Shown: positions 8,419-16,394 of the stretch, in pieces
Position numbering within the stretch: position 1 is the stretch's first letter
How the letters are laid out: the number at the start of each line of letters is the position of its first letter
DNA from: a virus
Virus record (IMG/VR): IMGVR_UViG_3300012923_000392
Coordinates: 1 to 25,651 of that record
DNA: 25,651 bases
Direction: 5' to 3' (one strand)
Notes under the pieces: generated by a model
What the model was told of the DNA's origin: nothing
Databases searched by the model: none
Seen by the model: only the letters and a program-made list of their open reading frames with translations
Position numbers and translations under genes: made by a program

Positions 8419-9594
8419 TTAGCTCAAGCGCACTGCGAAAAAATCCGCCTTCGTGTTTCGGAAGACGTTCTGCACCACGAGGTACTTCACGCCGTTGACG
8501 GTGATCGTGTTCTCCGATCCTTGCGAAAATCCGGTAGTAGCATGCACTCCCTCAAGTTCGCCGTAGATGTTCGGCGTGCTATCGGCGAGCACGACGGGAA
8601 GCAACGGATATCCGCCGTCGAGATTCGGTCGCCAATCGTAAGTGACGCCCTGATCGACATACGCATAAGGCCAGACCTGGCCGAACAACGCCTCGCTCGA
8701 GCTGACGTCAAAACCGCGCCAGTTCCCCGAGGATTGCCGCATGCGCAGCGAGCTTTGGTAGTCAAAACTCATCGCAGTGAGGAAGGGGATCGCGAAGTTC
8801 CGCATCTCTTGTCCTGCGTAGCTCCAGCGCCAATTCGTGCTATTCGAAGCGGGCTCGTTCTGAAAGGCGAGGCATCCTCCCACCACGAGAGGATAGGAGA
8901 ACGATCCCGGAGCCATGTAGGTCGACATGAACCCGAGGTATGCGCAGACGTAGACCGTCGAGACCTTTGCAACCACGATCACGCGGCGTCCGTTGGCAAT
9001 GAACCAATACGGGATCGTCGAATTCCAGAGTGTCAAAACAGGCGAGGAGTTCGCCTGCGCGCTGCCACCGACGTAACCTGCCTGCGCGTTGAAGGCCAGC
9101 CCGGAGTTGAAGGCGGTGAATCCTCCGAGCCGCCAGTTGTAATAGTCCGTCGGGACGTCCGAAAAGGTTTTCGCGCCGACGATGATCTGATCGAGGCCGC
9201 CGTTTCCGGGAGCCTGCCAGATCATCTCGGACCCGGCTACACGCCGGAGCGAGGCCCAGGGCGGAGTGACGGCGAAGGTGAAAGCGTCCGTGGCGACGAA
9301 GGCGATTGTGCCGGCCGTGATGGTCAGATTTGCCTTCGTGGAAGTGAATAGCGTGCCCACCACGCCACTTCCAAGGGAACCGGACATCGACCCCGCCACG
9401 TTGAACGCTGTTGCGCTCGTGAAGGTCACGGTGATGGTTTCCGCGACACCGGCGGAACCGCCATGCGCGTCAATAGTGCCGTTCCCTGCGCCGACAAAAG
9501 ACGGCGTCAGCGCCATGCCGGTCCCGGTGAGAAACGTGTCGAGGAGGTTCAGCAGATTGGCGAAGTCGGTAGCGCTTCCAATTTGGACGCTCAT
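8419..9594 (-). CDS. Virion structural protein after the tape measure, unknown role
   Basis: A 391-residue, glycine-, serine- and aromatic-rich beta protein whose ATG shares one base with the tape measure stop (TGATG). Its N-terminus MSVQIGSATDFANLLNLLDTF resembles the N-terminus of the next gene product, so the two are probably distant relatives. The body contains many Trp/Tyr residues (YNWRLGGFTAF, YWFIANGRRVIVVAKVSTVYVCAY, NWRWSYAG) and it ends in ITVNGVKYLVVQNVFR. Similar proteins occur in tandem in tail modules of other phages and are usually annotated as hypothetical tail or virion proteins. A place at the tail tip, perhaps carbohydrate binding because of the aromatic content, is inference. 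Confidence 0.7.
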   Translation of the reverse strand: MSVQIGSATDFANLLNLLDTFLTGTGMALTPSFVGAGNGTIDAHGGSAGVAETITVTFTSATAFNVAGSMSGSLGSGVVGTLFTSTKANLTITAGTIAFVATDAFTFAVTPPWASLRRVAGSEMIWQAPGNGGLDQIIVGAKTFSDVPTDYYNWRLGGFTAFNSGLAFNAQAGYVGGSAQANSSPVLTLWNSTIPYWFIANGRRVIVVAKVSTVYVCAYLGFMSTYMAPGSFSYPLVVGGCLAFQNEPASNSTNWRWSYAGQEMRNFAIPFLTAMSFDYQSSLRMRQSSGNWRGFDVSSSEALFGQVWPYAYVDQGVTYDWRPNLDGGYPLLPVVLADSTPNIYGELEGVHATTGFSQGSENTITVNGVKYLVVQNVFRNTKADFFAVRLS

Positions 9595-12233
9595 CAGTCG
9601 CTCCTCGAAAGCGCCTTCTGCGCCGCCTTCGGATTGTTCGAGAGGTGCTGCAGGATGATGTTCCCCGCGGTCTTCGAACTGAGGTGCTTCAGAATCAGCC
9701 CCTCGTCGAGACCGATCCCAAGATTGATGTGCGAGTCCGAGCCGCCTCCCCCGCCCACCAGACCTCCCTCGGAGAACTTCGGAAGGGAGAGCCGATCCAG
9801 AGAGGGGATTTTCAGACCGCGGTTGATCGCTTCGAGGTTGTGAACGCCGAATGCTGAGACCGCGTCCGCTTTGACCACGTATTCGCCGGCGGATAGCCGA
9901 GCGGGTATCGCGTCGGCCCTGGGACCGCCGGGACCACGAATCAAACCACCTTCCGCGTGCCCTGCACCCAGCAGACCGCTGAGTAAACCGAATAATCCAC
10001 CACCACCACCGCCGCCCCCTCCATCGCTGTTGTCGCTGTTATCGCCTCCAAGCGCCTTCAGCAGGATTTTTTTTAGGATGATTTGCTCAAGCGATTGCAC
10101 GATGCTGGCTGCGAGCTGACGGAACTGGTCTGCGGCTGATGCTGTGCTCCTCCCGAGACCCATAAAGAAATTATTGAAATCGTTGGTGAGCGAACCGCGA
10201 ATCTGCTGCTGCAATTGGTTCGTTTGAACGCCGAGGTTCTGCACTCCCTGCGTCGCGGTTTGCGCCGCGCTGACGTTATCTTGATTGCCCGTCTTTTGGG
10301 CCGCGGCAAGTTCAGCAGCGGCATCGGCCCGGAGCAACGGCAGACGGTCGCGAATGAGATCGTTGATTTCCTTTTCCTTCTCGGCCGAAGATAGCTGCCC
10401 TGCCCTGTTCCTGATTTCGATGGCCTGCTTCTCCACCTCGAACGCTTTCCGGTCCTGCTGCAGCTTCTGTTCCGCGTCTTTGAACTCGGCCTGCGCCGTT
10501 TTCAGTTCGGCGTAATGCGCGATCTCTTGTTCGCTCGCGACCTGATCGCGGCGTAGCTTTTCGGACTCCTGCGCGATTTCGGCCTTTGTCTCCGCTTCCT
10601 GGTTACCCTGGAGAGCTGCGACCTCCTTCTGGAACGCGAGCACCTTCTGCTGGTGCTCTTCGGTCTTCCTGAATTCCTCGTCCTCAAGCGTTTTGAGCTT
10701 CAGGACCTGCGCCTCTCGCGCCTCGGCGATTTTCGCGTCGATTGCCTGAATCTTGGCCCTGTTCTGGATTTGCTCGGCCGCATTCCTTACTGGCTCCTGT
10801 TGCTGCTTCGCGCGCTGCGACTGGAGGATCTGAATTTCCTCTTCGTGCTCTGCGATGGTTTCGGCGCGCCGGCGTGCGAAATATTCTGTCAACGAAAGCT
10901 TTCCCTGGTCGTAGAGCTGTCGATCGCCGGCCAGGCGAACCTTCTCGTATTCCCGGTATAACGCGAGCTCCTGATCGAGCTGCTGTTTCAGAAAGGCGAG
11001 GTTTGCTTTCGTGACTGAATCGTCGGGAACCGAGGAACCGGCAGTCTGATTATCGGGACGTAGCCGAGAAGCGCGCTCTCTTGCCCGACGCTTCTCTTCC
11101 GCATCGGAGGGGAAGAGGTCCTCGAGCGACTTGCGGATGTTGATGGCCGCCGTATCCCAAATCGCCCGTTCTTTGGTGGCGAGTTCGGTTTGCGCCTTTT
11201 CGATGTCGCGCGAGCCGGCGTCGTACGTCGCCTTTGCTTCCGCAAAATGGCCCTTCACCGCGAGACTCAGCGCCTCGTATACGCTCACCCCTTTGGTTTT
11301 GATTTCCCCAAATTTCTCGCTGAACAATATTTCCGCGTCCGCAATTTCGGCCCCGATGACGGTGCCCATCCAGACGAAGCCGGCCGCAATGCCGCGGACG
11401 ACGTTGCCTGCTATTTTTCCGATCTCCTGCAGGCCAGAGACGGACCCGTTCTTGCCGCCGATATCGAATGAGTCTAGAAGAGCCTCGCCGACATCGGAGA
11501 TGGCGGGGAGCACTCCCGCTTCGAACTGGGTAGCGATCCCTTTTCCGGCATCCTCGAGTTCCTGCATCGACGCCTTCGCCGCGCGAAACGCATCGGTGGT
11601 TTGCTGGTCCAGGAGCAGACCGAGCTTCGAAACTGACGCGGTGATTTTGTCGAAGCCCTCGCCGGCTATCGCATTCGCGACCGGGATGAACTCCGCTCCG
11701 CCCTTCGAAAAAATCAATTGGGCTGCGGTAGCCTTCTGGAATCCTGCGGTCATTCCACCGAGGCGCGATGTCACCAGCGCGATTTTCTCGTCGGGCTTCA
11801 GTCCGGCGAAATCCTTTTGGGTGATCCCGAGTAACTGGAAACCCTTCGCCGCCTTCGTGCTGCCCTGCTCGAATTCGGTGATGGACTTGGCCGCTTTGGT
11901 GAGGGCCTTATCGACGGCGCCGGTCTCCACTCCCACTTCCTCGGCAACATGATGGAAAACGCTGAGGCTCTGAGTGGTCAGCCCTGTCTTGTCCGCCATT
12001 TTCCCGATGTTGATCGCGGAGTCGAATGCCTGCTTTCCGAACTCGGTGAGCTTGAGCAGCGCTCCCGCTGCGGCGATTCCTTCGAATGCCTTCTTCAGCG
12101 AGAGACCAGACTGCGCCGTCTCGTCCTGCTGCTTTTTCAGATTTTTAAGCTGGCTCGTAAGTTCCTTGATCGCCGCGGAGACACCCGTGTCCTCTGCAGT
12201 CAGCTTTACTTTGATCTCGGGAGCGTCAGCCAT
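9594..12233 (-). CDS. Tail tape measure protein
   Basis: An 879-residue, mostly helical protein that sets tail length and is released ahead of the DNA. It starts at ATG 12233 with GAGGAG inside the end of the T gene. The N-terminal third has the common tape-measure block (MADKTGLTTQSLSVFHHVAEE, GITQKDFAGLKPDEKIALV, LIFSKGGAEFIPVANAIAGEG). Residues from about 400 to 650 are a long Gln/Glu/Ala-rich coiled coil. A run of glycines follows near 745-755, encoded by repeated ccaccaccaccgcc. The C-terminal HAEGGLIRGPGGPRADAIPARLSAGEYVV motif region is typical of tape measures. At roughly 1.5 angstrom per residue the tail would be near 130 nm. No lytic transglycosylase or peptidase domain is apparent. 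Confidence 0.93.
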   Translation of the reverse strand: MADAPEIKVKLTAEDTGVSAAIKELTSQLKNLKKQQDETAQSGLSLKKAFEGIAAAGALLKLTEFGKQAFDSAINIGKMADKTGLTTQSLSVFHHVAEEVGVETGAVDKALTKAAKSITEFEQGSTKAAKGFQLLGITQKDFAGLKPDEKIALVTSRLGGMTAGFQKATAAQLIFSKGGAEFIPVANAIAGEGFDKITASVSKLGLLLDQQTTDAFRAAKASMQELEDAGKGIATQFEAGVLPAISDVGEALLDSFDIGGKNGSVSGLQEIGKIAGNVVRGIAAGFVWMGTVIGAEIADAEILFSEKFGEIKTKGVSVYEALSLAVKGHFAEAKATYDAGSRDIEKAQTELATKERAIWDTAAINIRKSLEDLFPSDAEEKRRARERASRLRPDNQTAGSSVPDDSVTKANLAFLKQQLDQELALYREYEKVRLAGDRQLYDQGKLSLTEYFARRRAETIAEHEEEIQILQSQRAKQQQEPVRNAAEQIQNRAKIQAIDAKIAEAREAQVLKLKTLEDEEFRKTEEHQQKVLAFQKEVAALQGNQEAETKAEIAQESEKLRRDQVASEQEIAHYAELKTAQAEFKDAEQKLQQDRKAFEVEKQAIEIRNRAGQLSSAEKEKEINDLIRDRLPLLRADAAAELAAAQKTGNQDNVSAAQTATQGVQNLGVQTNQLQQQIRGSLTNDFNNFFMGLGRSTASAADQFRQLAASIVQSLEQIILKKILLKALGGDNSDNSDGGGGGGGGGLFGLLSGLLGAGHAEGGLIRGPGGPRADAIPARLSAGEYVVKADAVSAFGVHNLEAINRGLKIPSLDRLSLPKFSEGGLVGGGGGSDSHINLGIGLDEGLILKHLSSKTAGNIILQHLSNNPKAAQKALSRSD

Positions 12234-12236
12234 CGT

Positions 12237-12910
12237 TTAACTCCTCAGAACCCTCGGGATCGCCGGGGGCTCCTTCTTGCTTTTCTGGTGCGGAGCGAGA
12301 GCGCTCCACACCAGAAGTTCGATCTCGTAGTTCCTTCGCGCCGCCACTTTCATGCACTCGATGTATGCGAGAAACGTCTCCCGCAGCGGCCAATCCATCA
12401 CTCCGCGAATCCTCTCAAGGTCGTAGCCGGCGACCTCGCGAATCAGTGGTGCGAAGTTCCCGAGGTCGACGGAGCCGCGTTCTTTGTAGGGGGGACCTTT
12501 GCGCTCCGGCTCGAAGATTTCCGGGAAGTCTCCGACGATGGTTCCCCTAACGAAAAAAAACCGATTACGAACCTGACGATGGAAGTCCGCATGTAGGTTT
12601 TTTCCCCGACGTCGGTTATCCCGGCGAACCGTGCTGCGTTCGCATCCGCCTCCGCGCGATTCCACGTCTTGCCGACTTCGGTCAGACATCCAGCGAGAAT
12701 GTGGTGAGTGCGGCCGGAGAGAAGAATCTGCGTGAGCAGGTCCTCGGCTCTCTGCTCATTCGTTCGCTTTTTGCCGTCGAGATCGTTGAGGACCTCGATG
12801 GCGCCGGCGAGCCTGAGATGCGCGTGGATGTAGTCGTCCTGGTTTGCGGTGAGAGATTGCGAGATGCCTGCGAAGTGCCGACCGTCGAGCTTGGTGCTTT
12901 CGTCGTTCAT
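12237..12910 (-). CDS. Tail assembly chaperone GT, made by -1 frameshift
   Basis: The first 119 codons are those of the gpG-like gene. A -1 shift at the T-run then continues in the frame that ends in TAA at 12239-12237, giving about 224 residues. The T part reads DFPEIFEPERKGPP, LGNFAPLIREVAGYDLERI, MDWPLRETFLAYIECMKV and ends in a Pro-rich tail. It has a clear protein-like pattern and no start codon of its own with a ribosome-binding site near the join. The reading frame for T is +2 relative to G by coordinate, which is exactly a -1 shift. In lambda the T domain recruits the tube protein while G holds the tape measure. Its stop lies 3 bases before the tape measure ATG. Confidence 0.8.
12443..12910 (-). 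CDS. Tail assembly chaperone, gpG-like (zero frame)
   Basis: A 155-residue protein from ATG 12910 with GGAGGAATCA upstream. It sits between the tail tube and the tape measure, where lambda encodes gpG. Residues 25 to 115 are helical (DDYIHAHLRLAGAIEVLNDLDG, EQRAEDLLTQILLSG, AEADANAARFAG). After residue 119 the frame gives a Ser/Arg/Pro-rich tail with no helical pattern, which is typical of sequence also read in another frame. In the lambda system G alone is the abundant product and coats the tape measure protein during tail assembly. A minority of ribosomes shift frame at 12554-12560 and make the longer GT protein. Confidence 0.8.
   Translation of the reverse strand: MNDESTKLDGRHFAGISQSLTANQDDYIHAHLRLAGAIEVLNDLDGKKRTNEQRAEDLLTQILLSGRTHHILAGCLTEVGKTWNRAEADANAARFAGITDVGEKTYMRTSIVRFVIGFFSLGEPSSETSRKSSSRSAKVPPTKNAAPSTSGTSHH
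12554..12560 (-). other. Slippery site for programmed -1 ribosomal frameshift
   Basis: In the gene direction the codons are GGT TTT TTT TCG, so the last T of GGT plus two TTT codons form the canonical heptamer T TTT TTT, part of an unbroken run of eight T (12560-12553). Both P-site and A-site tRNA-Phe can re-pair perfectly after slipping back one base. Reading then resumes at TTC GTT AGG in the T frame. Lambda uses a different heptamer (GGGAAAG) at the same point in its G-T pair. Confidence 0.8.
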
Positions 12911-12956
12911 TGATTCCTCCGGGACGGGATCGCCGCCCGCTTACTTCTAAAATTCA

Positions 12957-12985
12957 GGAGGGTCCTCCCAGTCCACGGACCCTCC
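12957..12985 (-). terminator. Possible attenuating terminator after the tail tube gene
   Basis: GGAGGGTCC (12957-12965) and GGACCCTCC (12977-12985) form a perfect 9-base-pair GC-rich stem with an 11-base loop. In the gene direction it is followed by TGAATTTTAG, a short and interrupted T-run. It lies in the 129-base gap between the tail tube stop and the chaperone gene start. The weak T-run suggests partial termination, giving much tube mRNA but less mRNA for the chaperones and tape measure, which are needed in small numbers. Confidence 0.55.
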
Positions 12986-13039
12986 CTTGTTCTACCGAGG
13001 CTCCCACGCCGGAACTTCGCGCCAGCGTGCCTCTCGGCC

Positions 13040-13840
13040 TCAGTAGAAGGTGTATTGGAAGAACGGAGACAACGGATGGTTCGCCGTATCGTCGAGGATC
13101 TGTCCGTCGAGCGTCCAGTTTCCGTAATCGTCGGCGATGAGTCCGACCTGGCCATTGGGGTTCAGGTTCACGCGCCAGATATCGACGCCGATTTTTTGAC
13201 CGTCGACCGGATCCGGCACGAACACAAGGTGACCCTGCTGATGCGGAACCGTGGCGCCGGCGACCTGGTCGAAGCTGCCCACAAGCGTGTGGTAGGTGAT
13301 CGTCACCGCGAAGCCGTTGGTGATGGAGGAACCCAGGGGGATGTAAATCAGCCCTGTGATCGGATCGGTCAGGACGTAGTCGGTCCCCGCTACGAGCGCG
13401 ACGGAATTCTGCGTGAGCACCGGAGCCGTGCCCGTTGGATCGAAGTTCGGGTTGATAGTGCGAAAGAACCGCCCCTTCGCGTTCGCCGCTTGCGCGACGG
13501 TAATGAGCACTTCAGCCGTGAACGTTGCGACGGCCGTCGTGAGCGTCGTCTTCCCCGCTGCCATTGAAGCGATAGCCATGTGGTTCGACGAAAAATCCGT
13601 TCCGGTTAGCGCGACCTTTGGCTGGCGCTTCGCGACTGCCGTCGCGATGAGCGTCACGTTTTTGTTCAGCGACTGATAGAGCTCCTTGATGTCGTCTTTC
13701 AAGTCGAGCTCGAATTTGGTGCAGTTCCCGAGATGCTGCAGGCCCGTGGGGAGTCCGGTGACCGGATCGAAAATATCGAACAGGATCGAACCCTTGCCGA
13801 GCATGGGGACATGCGGGACGGGATACTTGATTCCTGGCAT
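13040..13840 (-). CDS. Major tail tube protein
   Basis: A 266-residue protein starting at ATG 13840, 9 bases after the terminator-protein stop with GGAGG between. It follows the usual tube pattern: an N-terminal arm, a beta-rich core (GSILFDIFDPVTGLPTG, then CTKFELDLKDDIKELYQS), a helix-loop with VTLIATAVAKRQPKVALTG, and a C-terminal part that ends in GQVGLIADDYGNWTLDGQIL. Size and position before the G/GT chaperones match lambda gpV (246). Residues of about 100-190 hold an insert with NPNFDPTGTAPV and a VLTDPITGLIYIP segment, possibly a surface-exposed Ig-like or turn-rich domain. Hundreds of copies are needed per tail, which fits the strong ribosome-binding site. Confidence 0.8.
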   Translation of the reverse strand: MPGIKYPVPHVPMLGKGSILFDIFDPVTGLPTGLQHLGNCTKFELDLKDDIKELYQSLNKNVTLIATAVAKRQPKVALTGTDFSSNHMAIASMAAGKTTLTTAVATFTAEVLITVAQAANAKGRFFRTINPNFDPTGTAPVLTQNSVALVAGTDYVLTDPITGLIYIPLGSSITNGFAVTITYHTLVGSFDQVAGATVPHQQGHLVFVPDPVDGQKIGVDIWRVNLNPNGQVGLIADDYGNWTLDGQILDDTANHPLSPFFQYTFY

Positions 13841-13849
13841 TGTGTCCTC

Positions 13850-14311
13850 CTAAGACTTTGAAGTCGGATCGAGCCTGCTCGTCCGGTACCTGACGGTGAA
13901 GCTGATTTTTGCCGATGCGACCGGAACATCTCCCTCGCGGGAATTCCACACCGTCCTGCCTTCTTCCACTCCGCTGGCCAGACCGCCGAAGCGTTCATTC
14001 GCCAGCACAGTCTGTGTTGCCCATACGAGCACCGGGTCCAGCGCCTCGTCCGGTGAGACGCTATTTGTTCCCTGCGCCCTGCACTCGAGCGCCAGCGTGA
14101 GATGCCTCTCCGTGAGAGGAGAGGCATAGACCTGCTGGCCGAGAGTTTTGGGAACGTCATCATCCGCGTAGACCATAATCGCGGGGAGCGAATCGACCTC
14201 GAGCGACCGCGTTCTCTCCCGATGAACGGTCAGCCCGGAAGGACTGCCGGCCCCTCCGGCGCCGAGAGCCGCCACGAGAGCGACAACGATCTGCTCGCGA
14301 ATCGAAGACAA
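13850..14311 (-). CDS. Tail terminator protein, gpU-like
   Basis: A 153-residue protein that probably forms the ring ending tail tube growth and joining tail to head. Supporting features are its place directly before the tail tube gene, its size (lambda gpU is 131), and its order of segments: N-terminal helix REQIVVALVAALGA, strand VHRERTRSLEVDSLPAIMVY, then ERHLTLALECRAQG, a helix DPVLVWATQTVLANERFGG, and a final strand ASAKISFTVRYRT. The start is TTG at 14311, with GGAAGG upstream; no ATG or GTG is better placed. Its TAG is immediately followed by the ribosome-binding site and ATG of the tube gene. Confidence 0.7.
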   Translation of the reverse strand: MSSIREQIVVALVAALGAGGAGSPSGLTVHRERTRSLEVDSLPAIMVYADDDVPKTLGQQVYASPLTERHLTLALECRAQGTNSVSPDEALDPVLVWATQTVLANERFGGLASGVEEGRTVWNSREGDVPVASAKISFTVRYRTSRLDPTSKS

Positions 14312-14327
14312 CGAAGCCTTCCTTTCC

Positions 14328-14591
14328 CTATTGCGACCAACTTCCTGTCGGTAGCTGCGCCGGCTGAACCGGCGCAGGAGGAGAATTGATCCCCGCCTGT
14401 GCGAGCATCAGCGGCGAAACCAAATTCTTAACGGCCGCCAGTCCTCCCGCCGTATTGGCCGCCGTGACGGCGCTGAGCCAGGTCTGGACGGTCACCGGTA
14501 TGCCATCCACCGTTCCCACAATCGTCACCTGCGGATCGGGAGCGGATCCGGGAATGTACGTCGCGCTCGAGACAACGTATGCGTGTGCCAC
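14328..14591 (-). CDS. Small unknown protein between fibre-like gene and tail terminator
   Basis: An 87-residue protein with GTG start at 14591, preceded by GGAGGAAT. The N-terminal half is beta-like (AYVVSSATYIP, VTIVGTVDGIPVTVQTWLS), the middle is an Ala/Gly-rich helix (AANTAGGLAAVKNLVSPLML), and the C-terminus is Pro/Gln-rich. It starts 3 bases after the stop of the fibre-like gene, and its TAG lies 16 bases before the next start. That linkage suggests it could accompany the fibre-like protein, perhaps as a structural or assembly partner. No family is recognised. Confidence 0.55.
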   Translation of the reverse strand: MAHAYVVSSATYIPGSAPDPQVTIVGTVDGIPVTVQTWLSAVTAANTAGGLAAVKNLVSPLMLAQAGINSPPAPVQPAQLPTGSWSQ

Positions 14592-14594
14592 GCC

Positions 14595-16394
14595 CTATTC
14601 CTCCGTCCCGAAAACGAATCCGCTGATGGAACCCGTCGCGCTGACGTCCGCGTTGAGCGCGTTGTTCGCGGCGGTGGAAAGAATCCCGTTCCCCATGCCC
14701 GCAGGACAGTGCTGGCCTATTCCAGCGGCCATGAGGCAGGTGCGAAGGATTTCGGTCGTCGCATCTTTCAGGATCACCGCTCCTGCGACGGTGAGACTCA
14801 ACATGAAACCCATCACGCGGAATTTCTTCCCTGCGGTTGGCGTCCAGATAGCCACTGGAGTCCCTGCGGTCACTGCCACTGCAGCGATGGACTTGAAGAC
14901 GACGGGAGTTCGCGGTCTATCCCACGTCGCCCCGTTGAATAACAGGGCGAGCACTTGCTGCTGAGTTGGTCCGAAAGATGACCCACCGGAGACTAACCAG
15001 GGCAGAGTTAGAAGGTTGCTCATGCCATCCGCGCCATTTTGTTGCTGCAAATTTGGCTGGACGATGAGAGCTGAGGTCGCTACCAAAGCAGAGCCGGCCG
15101 AGGTTAGGAACGGGAACTGCGAAATAGAACTGCAAACCACTTCTAAGCTGCCCTGGAGGGTAGCTCCGTTCACCATCCGAACTCGCCAGTATCGTTTCTG
15201 GATGACGGCTTGGACGAATGCCGTTTGATTTGCAAAAACCTGAGATGATGCCGCGATGGATTGAAAAGTGGCGCTGGTAGTGTCGTCTGACTGATCAATT
15301 AAGAGGCCTGGGTTCGCGCCATTCTGATCCTGCCTGCATCCGGCCTGAACATACGTGTCCCCTGTTTGATTCGTGTCGAACCACGCTGACGTAAAAGTGG
15401 CGTTCGCGGCAAGGGGAGTTGTCGTCAGAATTTGACCAAAGCGTCTCGGAATCGCGCGAACGATAGGGTTCGCACCGGTGCCGTCTCCGAAAGCCGTCTG
15501 CGCTGGTTGTACCGCCGTACCTCCCCAATTCTTTGTGTTCTCCTGCGAGACTCCAGCGGAGATCGCGCTGGCGAGGGTATCCAGGTCCGTCTTCGCCGCG
15601 GCGAGATTTCCTCCCGTTTCAACGGCAAGCGCTGACGTGTTCAGATTCGTCCCGGCGTTCGCCGTCACAGTTCCGCTCACAGGCTGCGTGGCGGGGAAGT
15701 TTGAGACGCTGACGGTCAGCGTGGCCTTCAGCGCATCGTAAATCGAACGGAGCCATCCGCGAATCCCCGTGCCAGGAATCGCCGGCGGAGCCGCGCCGTC
15801 CGTACCGAGGCTCGCCTCCGTCGCTGCGCCGGCCGGAAGCGGGAGAGCTGCCGCGCTGACCGGCTGCGTGTCGCTCGGCTTCGTGCGCGTCGAGAGCGCC
15901 ACGTCGAGGTTGTCGGTCTTCGCCCTGATCGCTGCAAGCGTTGCCTCCGTCGAGGCACCTGCAGGAAGTGGCAAAGCCGCTGCGCTCACCGGTTGCGTGG
16001 CAGGGAAGTTCGAAACGCTGACGCCGGCATTTCCTGCGCCATCACCTTTCAGGCGCTGGACATTCGTGCCATCGAAGACGCCAACCTGAACGGGAGGACG
16101 CGTCGGTGGAGTTCCGGGCGCATCAGGCCCGCTGACAATCGGATCGCCTGGGACATACTTTCCCGAAGGGCCATCGAAAATCAGGATTTCCCCATTGACC
16201 GGGGCTTGCGCTAGGACCGGCGTCCCTCTGATCGAAGTTGCGTCGCCGCTGCCCGACCCGGCGATCTCCTGTATTCCCGTGCCGGTGCCCACGAACAGTT
16301 CGTGAGTGTCCGTCGTCAGAAATGCTTCACCCTCCGGCGCACTTGCCGGAAGATTGGCCTTCAGCCCTCTGCGAAGCAGGATGACGTAGGACAT
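14595..16394 (-). CDS. Fibre-like virion protein with internal repeats
   Basis: A 599-residue protein in three parts. Residues 1-45 (SYVILLRRGLKANLP, then TTDTHELFVGTGTGIQE) match the short N-terminal module found on many phage fibres and receptor-binding proteins. Residues 50-290 are low-complexity Ala/Pro/Thr-rich with near-identical repeats: SVSNFPATQPVS at 126 and again at 229, and TQPVSAAALPLPAGA at 133 and 177. From about 300 a beta-rich C-terminal part follows. Its last domain (TPVAIWTPTAGKKFRVMGF, ILKDATTEIL) looks like a compact trimerisation or binding domain. Fibre genes normally lie after the tail tip; this one sits between the head joiner and the tail terminator. It could therefore be a head fibre, a neck fibre or a misplaced tail fibre. 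Start is ATG 16394. Confidence 0.65.
   Translation of the reverse strand: MSYVILLRRGLKANLPASAPEGEAFLTTDTHELFVGTGTGIQEIAGSGSGDATSIRGTPVLAQAPVNGEILIFDGPSGKYVPGDPIVSGPDAPGTPPTRPPVQVGVFDGTNVQRLKGDGAGNAGVSVSNFPATQPVSAAALPLPAGASTEATLAAIRAKTDNLDVALSTRTKPSDTQPVSAAALPLPAGAATEASLGTDGAAPPAIPGTGIRGWLRSIYDALKATLTVSVSNFPATQPVSGTVTANAGTNLNTSALAVETGGNLAAAKTDLDTLASAISAGVSQENTKNWGGTAVQPAQTAFGDGTGANPIVRAIPRRFGQILTTTPLAANATFTSAWFDTNQTGDTYVQAGCRQDQNGANPGLLIDQSDDTTSATFQSIAASSQVFANQTAFVQAVIQKRYWRVRMVNGATLQGSLEVVCSSISQFPFLTSAGSALVATSALIVQPNLQQQNGADGMSNLLTLPWLVSGGSSFGPTQQQVLALLFNGATWDRPRTPVVFKSIAAVAVTAGTPVAIWTPTAGKKFRVMGFMLSLTVAGAVILKDATTEILRTCLMAAGIGQHCPAGMGNGILSTAANNALNADVSATGSISGFVFGTEE
15648..16019 (-). repeat. 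Repeat tract inside the fibre-like gene
   Basis: Codons 126-249 of the fibre-like gene encode repeated blocks: VSNFPATQPVS twice, and QPVSAAALPLPAGA(S/A)TEA(T/S)L twice. The repeats are visible in the DNA too, for example two copies of a sequence reading gcgctgaccgg/gctcaccgg next to gctgcgtg. Such tracts form extended stalks in phage fibres and can change length by recombination between copies. Confidence 0.6.

Noticed and set aside
7333-9351. Long plus-strand open frames opposite the two tandem virion genes
   Set aside because: They mirror well-supported minus-strand genes with ribosome-binding sites and stop/start overlaps, and show no protein family pattern.
12551-12562. Eight-base homopolymer as a simple sequencing error splitting one gene
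   Set aside because: Kept as a caution only. The offset is exactly -1, the slippery heptamer is canonical, and the gene position is that of the known G/GT frameshift pair.
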